DNA of 64,000 bases. It comes from Apostichopus japonicus. Lineage: Eukaryota; Echinodermata; Holothuroidea; Aspidochirotida; Stichopodidae. The notes beneath the pieces were generated by a model. The model was not told the DNA's origin. It ran no database searches and saw nothing but the letters and a program-made list of their open reading frames with translations. Location: the NCBI RefSeq assembly GCF_037975245.1, contig NC_092576.1, positions 29,800,611-29,864,610 on the forward strand, given 5' to 3'. Below, in pieces: positions 1-13,209 of this stretch (positions are counted from its first letter, which is position 1; the number at the start of each line of letters is the position of its first letter). The position numbers and the translations under genes were made by a program.

Positions 1-906
1 GGAATATATTGCTCTGTGATTACAGCTGTCTGTGTCCCTCTCGTCTTTATGAAAACAATATTCTTACTGAAATATAATTAATGCTTATACAAGAATCTTT
101 GTTATAGAGATTACCTTGACAATGATAGTGATCCTTGCAGTTAAATGGAACAGCACTAAAATAAAAGAGGAATGGTAATTGATAAAAAAGTAAAGAAGAT
201 GTATAAGATTTCTCATAACATACATGCTAATACCTAAAGTGACATTACAAACATAAACTGAAGCTGAAAAAGGAGAGGCTTTACTACCAGGTAGATGTTA
301 ATGACTTCTTGGGTCATTACATAGCTCATCTACATCAGGTCACCAAGTTTGCAACTTGTCTTTTGTTGAGACCTTTTTTTCTTAAATTCAGCACATTTGT
401 GAGTTGCTCCTGTCTATTTGAGTTGTAAGCACATTATTCTTAAACGGAAGCTATGTTAAATTGTCCTTAGATCTAAACAGCAAAACGATAAGGAAAGACC
501 AGATACTTATCAATAATTGGGAAGAAAAATAAAATAAAATATATTAATGTGAAATTGATTTAAGAAAATGTAATCTTGAAATGTCACTTGGAACCCCTCT
601 GCATCTTTGTGAAAAAAAAACTTAGACTTATTTGGCACCCTTTAAGCATTTACTTTATAATACACATGTATCAATAAACAACAGGGCAAGAATTGACGTC
701 TACAAGTGAATCTAAAATTTAAACAAATGGCTACTACAAAATGTCAAAGTATCAAAATAGTGTATGCAAAAATAGTTGCCAGAAATGGATGGAATGTAGG
801 AAACATTAAAAACTTAAGGTGATGGCTAGTGCATGGCAACCCTGAATTAAATGTAATAAAAAAGTCAACACGTACATGAACAAAGAAATACCGAAAGGGA
901 GACTGT
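1..906. other. Non-coding flank 3' of the HECT gene
   Basis: AT-rich sequence downstream of the stop codon of the minus-strand HECT gene. I see no open frame with coding character, no recognised repeat and no convincing polyadenylation signal on the minus strand. Confidence 0.5.
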
Positions 907-1946
907 TTATGGAAGTGTGTATTGGTAGGAATACTTATCTCTTAAATACAAATTCATTTCCCGTTTAAATTCTTGGCTGCTGTTGTATGCTGTGCTGATT
1001 TCCAGTGTGTTGGAGCAAGTATGTGCCACTGGCCTGCGCAGCAGTCCTGAGGTGGCAACAAAAGACACTGTTATTCCTCCTTCTGGCAGGTGGATTGATG
1101 CAGTTGCAAACAGTAAAAAGTTAAGAAGATCATCAGTGTCAAGTGATCGTATATACTCCGTTAAGAAATATAAAACACACTCTTCTTGAGGTCTCAAGTC
1201 ATCAGCGGTACGAAGAGCTTCTACAACTCTTGATGGAGTAGGTCTCTGTGAGTCCATTATGTACGACACGTGTTCCAGAGAAAGATGACGCCAGAACAGA
1301 CCGAGGTGTGCTTCTGGAATGCCTTCCCTCATCAGAGCGTAGAAACGGCTTGGAGACTTCACCAGCTTCTCTGTTGCAATTGCCAAAAGTTGGTCTCTTA
1401 TTTCATCTCTTTTTGGCACTTCAAGTAAGCCATTTACACTGAAAAATGTAGTAAGGCGATCCAACAAGGTAGGTGTCAGTGAGGCAAAGTCATTTAAAGC
1501 CTTGTAAATTAAAACATTTTCTGCAGGTGAAACAAACATGAGGAAGTCCTTCCAGAGATACTCTGGATTTACACCACTGTCAAACACCATAGCAATAATT
1601 CCTGACTGGGAAAGTCGACAGGGTAATGCACCTGTTAATGCAACAGTATGAGTCAAAATCCTGCCAAGCGATCGGAACTTCCACTCCTCTTTGCGAAGGC
1701 GGTGAAGTGGCAGGCCAGGTACAGTGATATGTTCACCAGTGAAGAATTCCTTTGTTACGTTGTTCCAGAAAAGGGTGAGAGCCTCCTTTGTAAGGCCACC
1801 AAAATCATCTCCAGACTCCCCTTCGAAGCAAACTTTCATCTTTTGTTTACAAATCTCAGGATTAGTGTGAATGTTAAAGAGACAGTCAACCACCTCTTCA
1901 CGCTTAATTGTGACCTCCACTTCTCCAGACAGACTCATGTTCAACT
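907..1946 (-). CDS. Terminal exon encoding the complete HECT catalytic domain
   Basis: This single exon encodes both lobes of the HECT fold. The N-lobe start shows FEGESGDDFGGLTKE, matching the conserved acidic/GG motif followed by an Arg/Lys-Glu pair. The C-lobe has LPEGG, then AHTCSNTLEISTAYNS, with the active-site cysteine codon at 1017-1015. The usual position of the conserved Asn/Thr-Leu after the cysteine is kept. The acceptor at 1947-1948 (TTTCTTAG) keeps phase with the preceding exon. The length (346 residues) is normal for a HECT domain. There are no internal stops or frameshifts, so this copy may be catalytically competent. Confidence 0.88.
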
Positions 1947-4900
1947 CTAAGAAAGCTGCAAAGATTACAAAAAACCATAGATAAATTACAATGCAAATCA
2001 GTCAATGTAACTCACTGAAAAATGAGCCAGCCCATATTTGACAAGATGTAAACTCAATATAACCTTCAGATTCATGATTTTCTTATCCTGACCTAGTTTT
2101 CTGTCAAATCCAATGATCATACGAATGTGACTGGCTGCTGCCAAACCTGTAACTGACTTCTATGCATGTAGTTGACTTTCTGAGCTACTTACATGCTTTT
2201 CTTCCATAGTTTTTCCTCATTTGAAAAGTAACATACATACAGTACATTCAAGTATCCTGACTGGATAATATACAAAACACTGCTCATTGCTAAAACCACA
2301 GTAAATGGCAATCTGTCAGACGAGCAGAATCAACATATTTTATGGCATTTATAATGTCACTTAATACAGGCTTCACTGAGGTGGTCTTCATAGTGAAGAC
2401 ATGCACACTGCTATCATGCATGTGACTGTTGAATTGAGATGTGTTACTTTAGGTTTGGAAGTGTGCAACAGACTTTAGGAGTTACACTGCTACACTGTGA
2501 TTATTGTTAGTATATGTAATGCTACATATACTGTACATAACACCAAAAGTATGGAAGTGGTGAAAGTAAAATGACTCTAATATATTTCAAACTCGGGACC
2601 TCCCACTTTCTATGCTTGCTTTGCCAACGGAGCTATGAAGTCAAATGTTAAATCCTCTTTTCATGTTATTTTTAGGCCATCCACAGTTCATCACTTGGTA
2701 CTGCATCTATTTTGTGAACAGCAGTAGTTCTCTGTTTCATACAGTTCATATGTAAGGTCAATATACTGGGGTGCACCAAAGATTCTAGTAGTAGCTGGCC
2801 TCAGTAGCAGATCCATCAGAAAAATATCTTTGGAATTGCATACTTTAACTAATCTTGTTGTAAAAGTACATATATGATACACCCAGATCAAATGGCTCAA
2901 GTATGTTTATAAAATACATACTTGATTATAGCTTCTTTTTCAATAGACTGAGACAATTTATTGTGAATTGCATTCTAACCTGCCTTGACCTATCATGACC
3001 TTTGACACAAGAACAGCAGTCTATTTGTACACAACACATAGAAAAACCTCTCCATAATCTTCTCAAATACCTACATACTTCGGCCTGTACTCAGATACAG
3101 ATTGTTATGATACCAAATCTTGCCACTGTAATCAAAAGCTAAACTCAGTGAAAAACTTTTAATCTGTCTGTACCTTGCTTTACGTCCTGTTCCATCTCAT
3201 TTGTTCCACTTTTAGGAGGAGGATCTGTATCAAGTGGATCTTAAAAAAAAATATTAAAAAAATGCTCATTATGTATGGTAAAATCCTAGCAGTAAAGTTC
3301 TTTACAGGGATCCCACACTTTCGAGATACTGAAATTCAAGACTTTATCAAGACCAAGATGGCCATTTTTAAGACTGAATAAGAAAGAATTATGTTGGGAA
3401 GAAATAAAACTGCAAACTTGATTTAATGCATTTACACACTGTGGACACTGGACACACATACTGTACCAACATGATCTCAAGTACCGTAAGTGTAAGTTTT
3501 TAATTTTCAAGACCATATGGCAATTTTTCCAGACCTATATTACACAATTCATGGACTTTCAAGATCGTACAAAAATTCCAGACTTTACCTTTTTTCCCTA
3601 CTGTGTGGACACCCTGTCAGTGCATGCATTTTGCTCCCAGCTTACTTTGGTGGATATTCATATTATAAAATTTGTTGTACCTCAGCTTTATCTCCAAAAA
3701 GAATCACACAAAATGAGGCACTGGAAAATCAATGAAGCTTTTTGGTGTGATAACTGTATGTAGGGTCTGGAAAAATCCAGAACATTACTTGGTTCCAAAG
3801 CAAAATGTCAAATTTCATGGTGAAAAGATGTAAAAATCTTCAAAATCACATATTTGAGGCTTTTGAACAACAGCAAAATAAATTACTTTGCTTGAGTATT
3901 TTAATGGAAACATGTTCTGAATGGTTGTTTCCAGTGACATCAATGTGGCTGTTCATCCGTTCAAATGATTAATCAACAACAACATTTTAATACTTTTCTG
4001 TGTGTGATAACTGGGGATAGAATAACTTTGAAATTGCCTTCACTGTCAGTTCTGGTAATTTTAGATGTGAATAATTTTTAACTTGTCTAAATTTTAAGAA
4101 ACCACAATCAACTTACATTAAAAGTGAAATGAACACCTAACCTACCATACCTTGGACAATCTCTTATTATGTAATACACATTTAAAAAAAAAACAATGGG
4201 GAAAGATGTTACATGTATTTATGAAACTACAGTACCACCACCTTCTAAGAATTAATTCTGCCCAGAATCTGTGAAAGATTCGATCGTATTTCATGAAAGA
4301 TCTAGCCGGACCCAGACATGGATATTGTTTACTATCTGGTCACATAGTCCAGCCGGACCAGATATCCAGTGCATCCCTACCTCCATGAAAAACATCATGA
4401 GTCATCTACTCACCTAGTAAGGGCAATATAAATACTCATTTTAAAGTTCAACCTTCTTTGAGGAACAACCAGAATGCAAGAAAGGCATTGGGTTACATTA
4501 CAGTAAGGTAATTGTAGAGCAAAAGATTTTTTGGCAGATTTTTTAACAGTCTGACCTCTGATGACCTGAGATGACCTTTGGCCTTCACAAAGAAATGATG
4601 GGGTTCTCCTACTTAATGCAACACAACCACATGCTACATATGAAAAGTATCCATGCTTCTTATCTTGAGATAATGTGTTCACAAGGTTTTGAAAGTTTGA
4701 CCACTGGTGACCTTAGATAACCTTAAACTGCCATCAAAGTCAAGAGAGTTTTTCTTATGAAAATGCGGTATCTACATACCAAGTATGAGAACTGTAATAG
4801 TATCCTTCTCAATATATTTGTGCATACACATCTGCTCTTTGTTACCATTTATATGTCTACAAATAATGAGGTAGAATTGATCATGTGATAATGATGCAGA

Positions 4901-7900
4901 TTTTGAAAATGAGGGATGAATATATTTACCATACATGACATTAAACTGCAAGTCAAAATCTGGTAACTCATCGTCAGCAGCGGCATCTAACAAATAAGTA
5001 GAGACAATTTGATGAACTGGAAACTATTTCTATAAAATGCATTCACCAAGCAGTATGTTACTAAGAAATGAAGTGATTTACGAAAGTTGGATTACTAAGT
5101 CCAGTATTGATTGAGTCTACATGTACTGCAACTTTGTCTGTTACATAATTTTTCAAGAGAAAAAAAGGCATACTTAAATCAAGAACTCAAACAAACAACA
5201 CGGTGCTAGACCACATACTTTGTCCAACACTGTTAAAATATATACTGTACTGACTTTACATACAATAATTTAGGGTGAACCGACACAAAAAAGTCATTAC
5301 AAGGTATTTTTATAAACAGCTTAAACTGTCAATATTTTTTATAGATGATACCAACTTAGTTAATGCAGTAGGTCTTTGCTCAATTTGAAAATGACTAACA
5401 GTATCCGAAAGAACAGATGATTCCTATTGTTTATAGAGACAGTTCTCAATGACACCTGCTGTATTTATAGTATGCGGTTATTTCAATTTTGGGGTTACCC
5501 GCAATTCACTGTGCACTGTGTCTTACCAATATATCTGTCATTTTAATTTTAAAATAACTGGGACATTCCACATCCTTCATTGAACGCTTACTTCCAATGA
5601 CTTTGTAGTGAAGGTGACTAAAATCAGATGTTGTTGAAGAGTAACTAACATCAAATAATAACTAATTCTGCCCTATCCACTTATCATATCCACAAAATCA
5701 AAAGGATTCTGCTAATTGCACCAGACATCCACACACCAAACAAACTTTCATTAGGATTGTTAAACTTACTTGTTTACCAAATAATAGTAACTGATGTGGC
5801 TCTCCCCTCATGGCATAATGACAGTTACATTACAATATATAACCAAAACACTATCAGTGGGTATATGTCAACCACCCAAATTTGCAGTTGTGAAAATATT
5901 CAGACTTGATGCTGGGTGATGCCCACAATCCCATATAGGTACAGTATATTAATACCATTTGGGAGAGGGTGGGGTGGGATAGGGTGGTTGACTGCTGTCT
6001 AACCCAGGGAATCTTTCAAATAAAATATGACAAACATTCATCATTTCCTTGTTCAATTTTAAGATAACTATACTTTAGCAAGTAAAATGTTTACATACTT
6101 GTACCTTAGTCCCCCCGTGTCTTCTAAATAAATTTAAGACCTACCTAACACCATCGTTGATGGTCCAGCTGGCTGCGAGGTAGCGGTATCTGTGGCTGTT
6201 GCTGTTGAAGTAGGGGTATTTGGTTCTAAAGCTGTGGCAGGTACTGTTGGTGTTGTTACTCTAGCAGGTGATGTTGATGTTGAGGCTGTCATGAGTGCTT
6301 TTGATGTCAAGTAGAAAGGGAATGAAGATAAGACTGACATAACTAGTATTTTACAAGCTCAAAGGGAATACAAGTCTCCCAACATTATTCTGAAACACCA
6401 GCTAAATCTAACAAAGCTCCTTGAATTTCCTTTTCAAGTACGGTACTTTTCATGACTTTCAGAACATTAAACATTCTATATTTAAAGTATAAAAATAGAG
6501 ACAGAAAAAAAAATTCCAATTCTTACATCCACTGTACAGTAGTTTACATGCTACCAAATAACGTACTTTTTGAATTTTACAAATAGGACATCAGGAAAGG
6601 TATAAACAAATTGAGACTAAAATACTGATTTTGCGCCTCCATAAGTTATATGAATTTAGGAATTTGCAAACAATGCAATGACCTTGAATAGCACTAGAAT
6701 AAATGACATAAACAGATAATTAATGTAAAGAATTTTGCAACGGTTTCTGCAAAGATTTCCTCTCAGCAAGAGATTGTATTTTGTTCACTGGCGGCAACTC
6801 CATGGAGTTGCAGCAAGCAAGCAAAAATCTTAACCCTATAAGCAACGATAAATGTTGCTTATAAAACAGGAGTGATAATAAACTGATCCTTCATGAATGT
6901 GTTAAAATCGACAATGAGGTGAATTTTCTGTTGAATTATTGCTAAATCAGAATAATTTTTCTAAAAATAAGAATTCCGGGCCCTTTGTCTATTTTAACAT
7001 GATTACTTCCTGTGTGGGCAATTGGGCCTTTAAGGTTGCTGCATGGGCCCTGTTACAGGAAAAAATGATGTCGTTGAATACAGCAATGACTAATGAGGCC
7101 AACACCCCTAAAAGACTTATCCTGCTCTCTGTTAACATAATCAAATCATATGTGGGACATGGGCCCTTTATGGCTGTTGCCTGAGTCACGGTACAGATAA
7201 AAGTTGTAGATGGGCAATTTTTGGTTTTCTCCAATGGGTAAAGGGTCCAATGCAACTACAAGAATTATCCTTGGGTCTTTGCAAATGGTTAAATAATGTA
7301 TGGGCCTTTTGGGGGGGGAGTTGTCTGGGCCATGGTAGAGGATAAATTTGCAGTCATAGGTTTTTGGGTATACCCAAAAATCATAGGGTCCAGCACCAAT
7401 AAAAAAAATTATCCTGCTCTCTTTTCACATGATTAAATATCATGTGTGGGCCACAGGCCCTTTCTGGCTGCTGTCTGCATGGGTCCTGTTACATCATAAA
7501 GTTGTTGTAATTGGTATTTTTGGATACCCCAACGTCCAAGGAGTCCAATGCAACTAAAAGATTTATCCTGCTCATTTTCACATAAATGAATTATGTGTGG
7601 GCAGAAGGGCCTTTCTTTGATTGCTGCCTACACAGGCCCGGTACAATATAAAGTTGCTGCAATTAGTATTTTGGGATACCAAATGTCTAATACTGTAGGT
7701 GTACCGTAAAAGAATTATCCTTGTCTCTTTTCTCATGATTGATACCATTTGGTTGTCCCCCCTCCAGGGCCCGGTACAATGTACAATAACTATCATTGCT
7801 ACGGTTTCTAAAAATACCCTACTTTGAATTTTATCCAGCTCTTTTTGCCTTGCCTCTTTTCCCATGATTAAATCAACATTTGGGCCCTGTATTTTAGTTG

Positions 7901-10900
7901 CAGGCACCTTTAGACTACATACACGCACATGGTGTGGCACGGCAGCAACACATAACCTTCAACCCTGGTCATAAACGGACATAAGCTGTCCATCAAACCC
8001 TCTGTCTCGTCACAGGTTGATTTAGACCACATGATCACCATACCGCTTTTCGCAAAATGCTCATTTTTTTAACAAGAAAATGACAAGTTTAGGCGGTATT
8101 TTACAACACTTCAGGACATCAAATTGACTCCATTCTTTCGGATGTGTAAACAGAAAATCATTAAAAGCATTTACTAAGAAAATCTTATCTTTTCTTGAAT
8201 GTGGAATTGTCACTATCGTTTATCTTAAAGGTAAACCAAGGTATTTATCCTGCATGAATTTAGCGATCCAGTAACAAAAATATTGTCACGTGACATGATA
8301 GAAAAGAAACATAGCGTACATGAATTAGGTTACCAGGATATACCTACTGTAGGCAAATTGTGGTGACTGCATCTACAGTACCCTTTAACGATATATCCAG
8401 AGTCCAATATTCTTGTCTCCTCATGATGCCCTGCCTAATGCAATATCCCTGATCCTTAAAAGAACAGGAACTATATTGTGCATCATGTTGCAAAGGCAGA
8501 GAACCACTTGACGTCTATGGTTGGATCTTATGTGACTCTTTAAAGCAGATCATGACCATTGACTCTTAGGCCATGGTTAGGTTAGTGAACTACGGCGATA
8601 GAAGTGTTACATGACTTATATTGGCGACAGTATTGCTAGTCTAGCTTCAGGTCAATTGCAATGGATAGGTGAATCATATAGTTGCAACCAAAAAGGATAT
8701 CACTTGCTTACCTGATGATCTGCTTTGTCTATCCTGTGTAGTAAAGGTGACAGTTGGAGTTCCAGATTCTTCCAGTCTATTGCTGCTTTCAATCTGTAAG
8801 AAACAATGTAATAGGTACTGTACAACATTTATAAAAATTACTAAAAACAAATTATGAAAAAATATGAGGTACTGTAAACACAAAGGCTTATGGTGAACGA
8901 ATTGCAACATTTTAACACAAAAAGGAAAAAAGTAAAATTTGGAAATTGTGATTGCAATGAATGATTTTCTAAATAAATCATTGAGTAATTTTAACAGTGA
9001 TTTGTATCCATCAGTCCTAGAATGTGGTTGATAATTCCCGGATGTTCAATTAAAACCTCAAGTACAGTATGATAACACAGTCTTAGAAAGAGTGCACTTA
9101 CGGTAGCATACTGTCATTGTATTATTTCATTGTATTGTTTACCTAGAACTCAAAGATATCTTCTACAAACTCATGTATACTGTACCTTAAATTAAGTTAT
9201 GATATCATCAACTGAAGTATTACCAATTGAAATTTCTGCACTTGCTGGACGCATTCGAACAAAGGCCCTTTTAAGTCTATTGACATATATTACCAGTTAA
9301 TTATAGACATACTAGAAATTTAAGGAAAGATTAAGCTAACATGAAAACACAGAACAACTGATCACACTGAAACTTGCACATGTATATGTTCATTCAATAC
9401 CCAATACGTCTTACACTTACCGAAGTAAGTCCAATGTCATTGTTAGGAATGACTAGAAGTTTCCCTCTCCCCACTGCCTTCTCGAGTTCCCTTACATTTG
9501 TCGGCTCAACTAGATGAATTTTCTTCCCTTTGTCACACCTGCCAAATTTGAAGCCGATAACCCCAAGAGACTTCTCGGGGTATAATTCTGAAATTTTTGT
9601 CTTGAGCATCTCGATACTCCAGTTGCGGTTAAATGGTTCAAATGGAGTATCTGGGGTGCCTAGAGTAAAAGACACAACGCACATACAGTAAATGTATCAG
9701 TCTATCGTGTTTGCTAATATATTTCTCATATACAGCTGCGGGAAAGGGATACTGTGTCATTAAACAGTGCAAATTTTGCTGAGATAATTATTTCCCATTT
9801 TGCCGGCTAAGTGTTTGATACAAGCTGGTGTCTCAAACACACGCACTCATGCTATGATGACTGCTCGTGGTCCCTACAGTATCTGGGTAAGTATGTATCG
9901 TGCAGGACTACCACAGGATGGTGGTTACATTAAAGGGACACTGAAGATTTAAACAACTGGTGTAACTGAGAATGCACTAGCCTGCTACGTACATTGGGTA
10001 ATTAAGAGAAGTGCAGATGATATAGTAATGCTAAGTGAGGCTAATTTGAGCCATGTGCCATGAATAAATAATCAACATGCTTCCGAACTTGCATTTTGAC
10101 CAGTTCTTTAGTAATACACAGACAAAGTACATTACACCATCATACATTTTTGGACAGTATATAACTCTATGTATGATAGTATTTCAACACGATAAGGACT
10201 GGCAAAAGATGGATCGATGTACTGTAAGATGTTTAGTAATTCAGTGCCATACATCGATTCCAATAATCAATTCACTCAGTAACTATGTCCATCTTTTGAT
10301 TCTAACTTAATAAAAGTCAAAAGCCTGGTTCATATAAGAAAATAAGATCTTCTCACCAAAGTGTTGCTCCTTCAAAAATCTACATTCCGCAGGTGATGGA
10401 AAGTAGTCTGGATTGGACCTTCTCAAAAGAAAAGGAGTCCCCTTCCATTCCACTCGAAATTTTCTACCCCTCTTTGAAGACCCTGAATTATAAAGAAAAG
10501 GAAAAAAAATCTTTATGTTTTTGTTTTACTAAAAACTGCCCTATGAATGGAGTCAATGAATGATAGGACAAAGTTTGTCAGCTTTGACAGTGTCTAGGAT
10601 ATGACTTTAAAACCAACATCAGCACCAACCCCCTATCCTTAATGGGTGCAGATTTATGTGGGGGTTCAACCAGCCACAGCCTCTGTATTTTCCTAAAACT
10701 TGAAGGCATGTTCACCATGTTTGGTAATTTTATATTCCAGGTTTTGGTTCTTTGTACAGTGCTCTTGAGCATGTTTTATTTCATGATAACAGCACTTTAA
10801 TATATGGTATTTATTTATTATTATATTTAAGTCATTATTTTTGGCAATTATTGCTGCCATTTGCTGATAAATTGTATTGATTATGATTCTAAGGCCGTCA

Positions 10901-12508
10901 AAACCTGAGAAATTGCAAACAAAAGCTGCTTATATTCTGCCCCAGTCCCCCCCCCCCCCTGTCATAGGCACACTTTTCTTGCTCCCATGTGAGGGATTTG
11001 CCTTCATGACTGGTTCCCCTTCCTTCAAACCCTGGATCCGCTACTTTTTAGGTTTATGGTTGGCAGAAGATGCAGTACATCTTTAAATGTACTGATTTTA
11101 AATTAACAAAGGGGTTAGTGAAAACATTTATAATAAGAAGAAAAATTGTTCACATTTTCTTTATTTCCAAATATAGTTTGCTTAGTTTCTCAAAACATGT
11201 TGGTTTCTGGGTTCTTCACAAAAAATGGTAATTTCTAGTGCATAAACATACAGTACAAGTTTGAGAAAATGCAAAAGATAGAACCATTTTGAATCTAAGC
11301 CCCCTTCTGAAGGCAAAATTTCTTAAAGGGGAGGAGCACTTTTCTCCCCTTAGAACGTTTTTTTAAACCTTGCCTTTTTATTACAGTAGCCTACATGTTA
11401 TTCTTTTATTATATTAACACCTGGTGTTAGGCCGAAGTAGGCTTCAAATGTGTTAGGCCTAACTTAATTATTATGCTTGGCCAACCCAGGCTAGGCCATC
11501 AAGCCCCTAGTGTAAGTACTGTAGTCTGTAACATATAGCCTAGCATGGGCCCTGGGTTAAGTACTGTACAAAGCACTGTAGGACTAGCATAGAATAATAT
11601 TGCCCCAGGCTAGACCTATTGTATTTTTAACAAAATAGAAACACAAAAGGAGTTTCTGTGAGTAATTCCCACCTTGGCCTAACTTTAGAATCCGTACCAT
11701 ATGAATGGCAAAGCTTAATTACTTCGAATCGGCAAAATAAGATTAGGGGTTAGGAAGTAGGGTTAGCGAGTAGGGTTAGGGGTTAGGAATTAGGGTTAGG
11801 AAGTAGGCCATATATTTGTCATGGCCAATCAGTCTGTGGATCCTAAATGTTTTTTATTCGGCAAACGGACATTCAAGAAAAAAAGTTGTGCAATTGGAAA
11901 CTAAAGTGTTACTGTTAGGGGTCAGGGAGTAGGGTTAGGAAGAAGGGAATAGGGTTAGGGGTTAGGGCCTAACTATAGAATCCGTACCATATGAATGGTA
12001 AAGCTTAATTCGAATAGGCAGAATAAGGTTAGGGGTTAGAAAGTAGGGTTAAGGAGTAGGGTAAGTAGTAATTAGGGTTAGGAAGTAGGTAATATGGTAA
12101 GGGGTTAGAGAGTAGGGTAAGGAAGAAGGGAATAGGGTTAGGGGTTACGAAGTAGGGTCGATTGGTACGGATTCTAAATTAGTACCGGGTTAGGAAGTAG
12201 GGTCGAATGGTACGGATTCTAAATTAGTACCGCGTTACTATAGTATTAGTCCTAGCCTACTGTAGGTCTAATGTTAAAACACAAAAGGCAGGGGACCCAA
12301 TTAGGCCAACGTCAGAGTCAGACTTACGCAAGCTCTCTTCTGTATCGCGACGTCTCCGAAAAGATCGGAAAGTCTGTCGGACAACATCGAAATCGTTATC
12401 ATTCTCTGCTTCCGAACTAGACACGGCAATAGCTGCTCTTGCTCTTCCGACTAGGTTATGGACGGTTCGCTGTGAACCGAGATTGGAACTTGGACCGGCT
12501 TCTTCCAT
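907..12508 (-). CDS. HECT-domain E3 ubiquitin ligase-like gene, seven exons
   Basis: Hand-built gene model with exons 12508-12328, 10482-10357, 9659-9421, 8793-8712, 6297-6145, 4986-4930 and 1946-907. Donors are GTAAGT, GTGAGA, GTAAGT, GTAAGC, GTAGGT and GTAAAT. Intron phases run 1,1,0,1,1,1 and the frame stays open for 625 codons. The chosen ATG lies in a strong context (A at -3, G at +4); an upstream in-frame ATG at 12541 is possible. Residues 1-60 are Arg- and acid-rich. Residues 61-182 form a region resembling the N-terminal part of fish and invertebrate G2/M-phase-specific E3 ligase-like proteins. Residues 183-279 are Ser/Thr/Ala-rich and probably disordered. Residues about 290-615 are a HECT domain with the catalytic cysteine at 590. 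By family knowledge it would form a ubiquitin thioester and transfer ubiquitin to substrates; the substrate is unknown. The first acceptor of exon 5 is the least certain boundary. Confidence 0.78.
2586..2645 (-). repeat. tRNA-like SINE head or tRNA pseudogene in the last HECT intron
   Basis: Read on the minus strand, an A-box-like TAGCTCCGTTGGCAAAGC is followed about 20 bases later by a degenerate B box, GTCCCGAGTTTGAA. This is the internal RNA polymerase III promoter layout. A related copy lies at 33598-33668. The cloverleaf is too degenerate for a functional tRNA, so a tRNA-derived SINE is the likelier reading. Confidence 0.4.
6965..7900. repeat. Degenerate tandem repeat, unit about 150 bp
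   Basis: The landmark TTATCC recurs at 7118, 7265, 7409, 7563 and 7715, spacings of 147, 144, 154 and 152 bases. Each is followed by TGCTCTCTTTTCACATGATT-like text, then TGTGTGGGC, GGGCCTTT and GGTCCAATGCAACTA-like text. About six diverged units fill part of the intron between exons 4 and 5 of the HECT gene. The open frames over this stretch are shadows. Confidence 0.75.
11690..12235. repeat. Degenerate TTAGGG-like repeats and GGTACGGATTC module in HECT intron 1
   Basis: Dense runs of GGGTTAGG, GTAGGGTTAGG and GGGGTTAGGAA alternate with a fixed module. TAGAATCCGTACCATATGAA occurs at about 11689 and again at about 11976. Its reverse-complement core GGTACGGATTCTAAATTAG appears at 12164 and 12209 in direct repeat. 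The repeats lie wholly inside intron 1 of the HECT gene, where the transcribed strand reads CCCTAA-like. Confidence 0.7.
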
Positions 12509-12694
12509 CTTGCAATTTGTACGATGCAGTGCACATGTCACACATGTATATCTAGGCTATAGCCGATGTAGCTTGAAATGTTTGTACCATGTATACGGCC
12601 ATTACTTCAGAATTAGCGGGGTTTTGTAGATGGGTTTTGTTTTTAGCGCTCGTTTTCAATTCCTTTTTGTAGACGTTGGTTCGATACGCTTGAA

Positions 12695-13205
12695 TTACTG
12701 ATATCAGCAAATGAATTGTTGATATCAGCAAATGAATTGTTGATATCAGCAATTCCAACATATCGCCAATTCAATTACTGATATCAGCAAATCATTTAAT
12801 GATATCAGCAAATCATTTAATGATATCAGCAATTCGGTACCTCATATCACCAATTAATTAGTGATATGTTGGAATTGTTGATATCAGCAAATGATTTGCT
12901 GATATCAACAATTCAATTGCTGATATCACCAATTCATTTGCCGATATCAGCAAATATTTGTTGATATCAGCAATTATTTATTGATATCAGCAATTATTTG
13001 ATGATATCAACAAATAAATTGGTGATATCAGCAAATGAATTGGTGATATCAGCAAATGAATTGCTGATATCAACAATTATTTGGTGATATCAGCAAATAA
13101 TTGTTGATATCAGCAATTATTTGATGATATCATCAAATGATTTGATGATATCAACAATTATTTGCTGATATCACCAAATATTTGATGATATCATCAAATA
13201 TCGAA
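12695..13205. repeat. Array of about 25 palindromic 20-bp units centred on GATATC
   Basis: I count 22 exact GATATC cores and about three one-base variants in roughly 510 bases, spaced about 20 bases apart. The core sits in a longer dyad such as TTGCTGATATCAGCAA; flanks vary within W-T-T-G-N-TGATATCA-N-C-A-A-W. The array begins about 190 bases upstream of the HECT gene start codon. Units are separated by AT-rich AAATGAATT-like linkers, not by unique spacers. Confidence 0.9.
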
Positions 13206-13209
13206 TAAA

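Noticed and set aside
11690-12235. Genuine telomere or chromosome end
   Set aside because: The TTAGG-type units are irregular, mixed with other modules, confined to an intron and flanked by exons of the same gene.
12695-13205. CRISPR-like array
   Set aside because: The repeats are palindromic and regularly spaced, but linkers are near-identical AT-rich strings rather than unique spacers. The context is eukaryotic with introns, and no cas-like genes are present.
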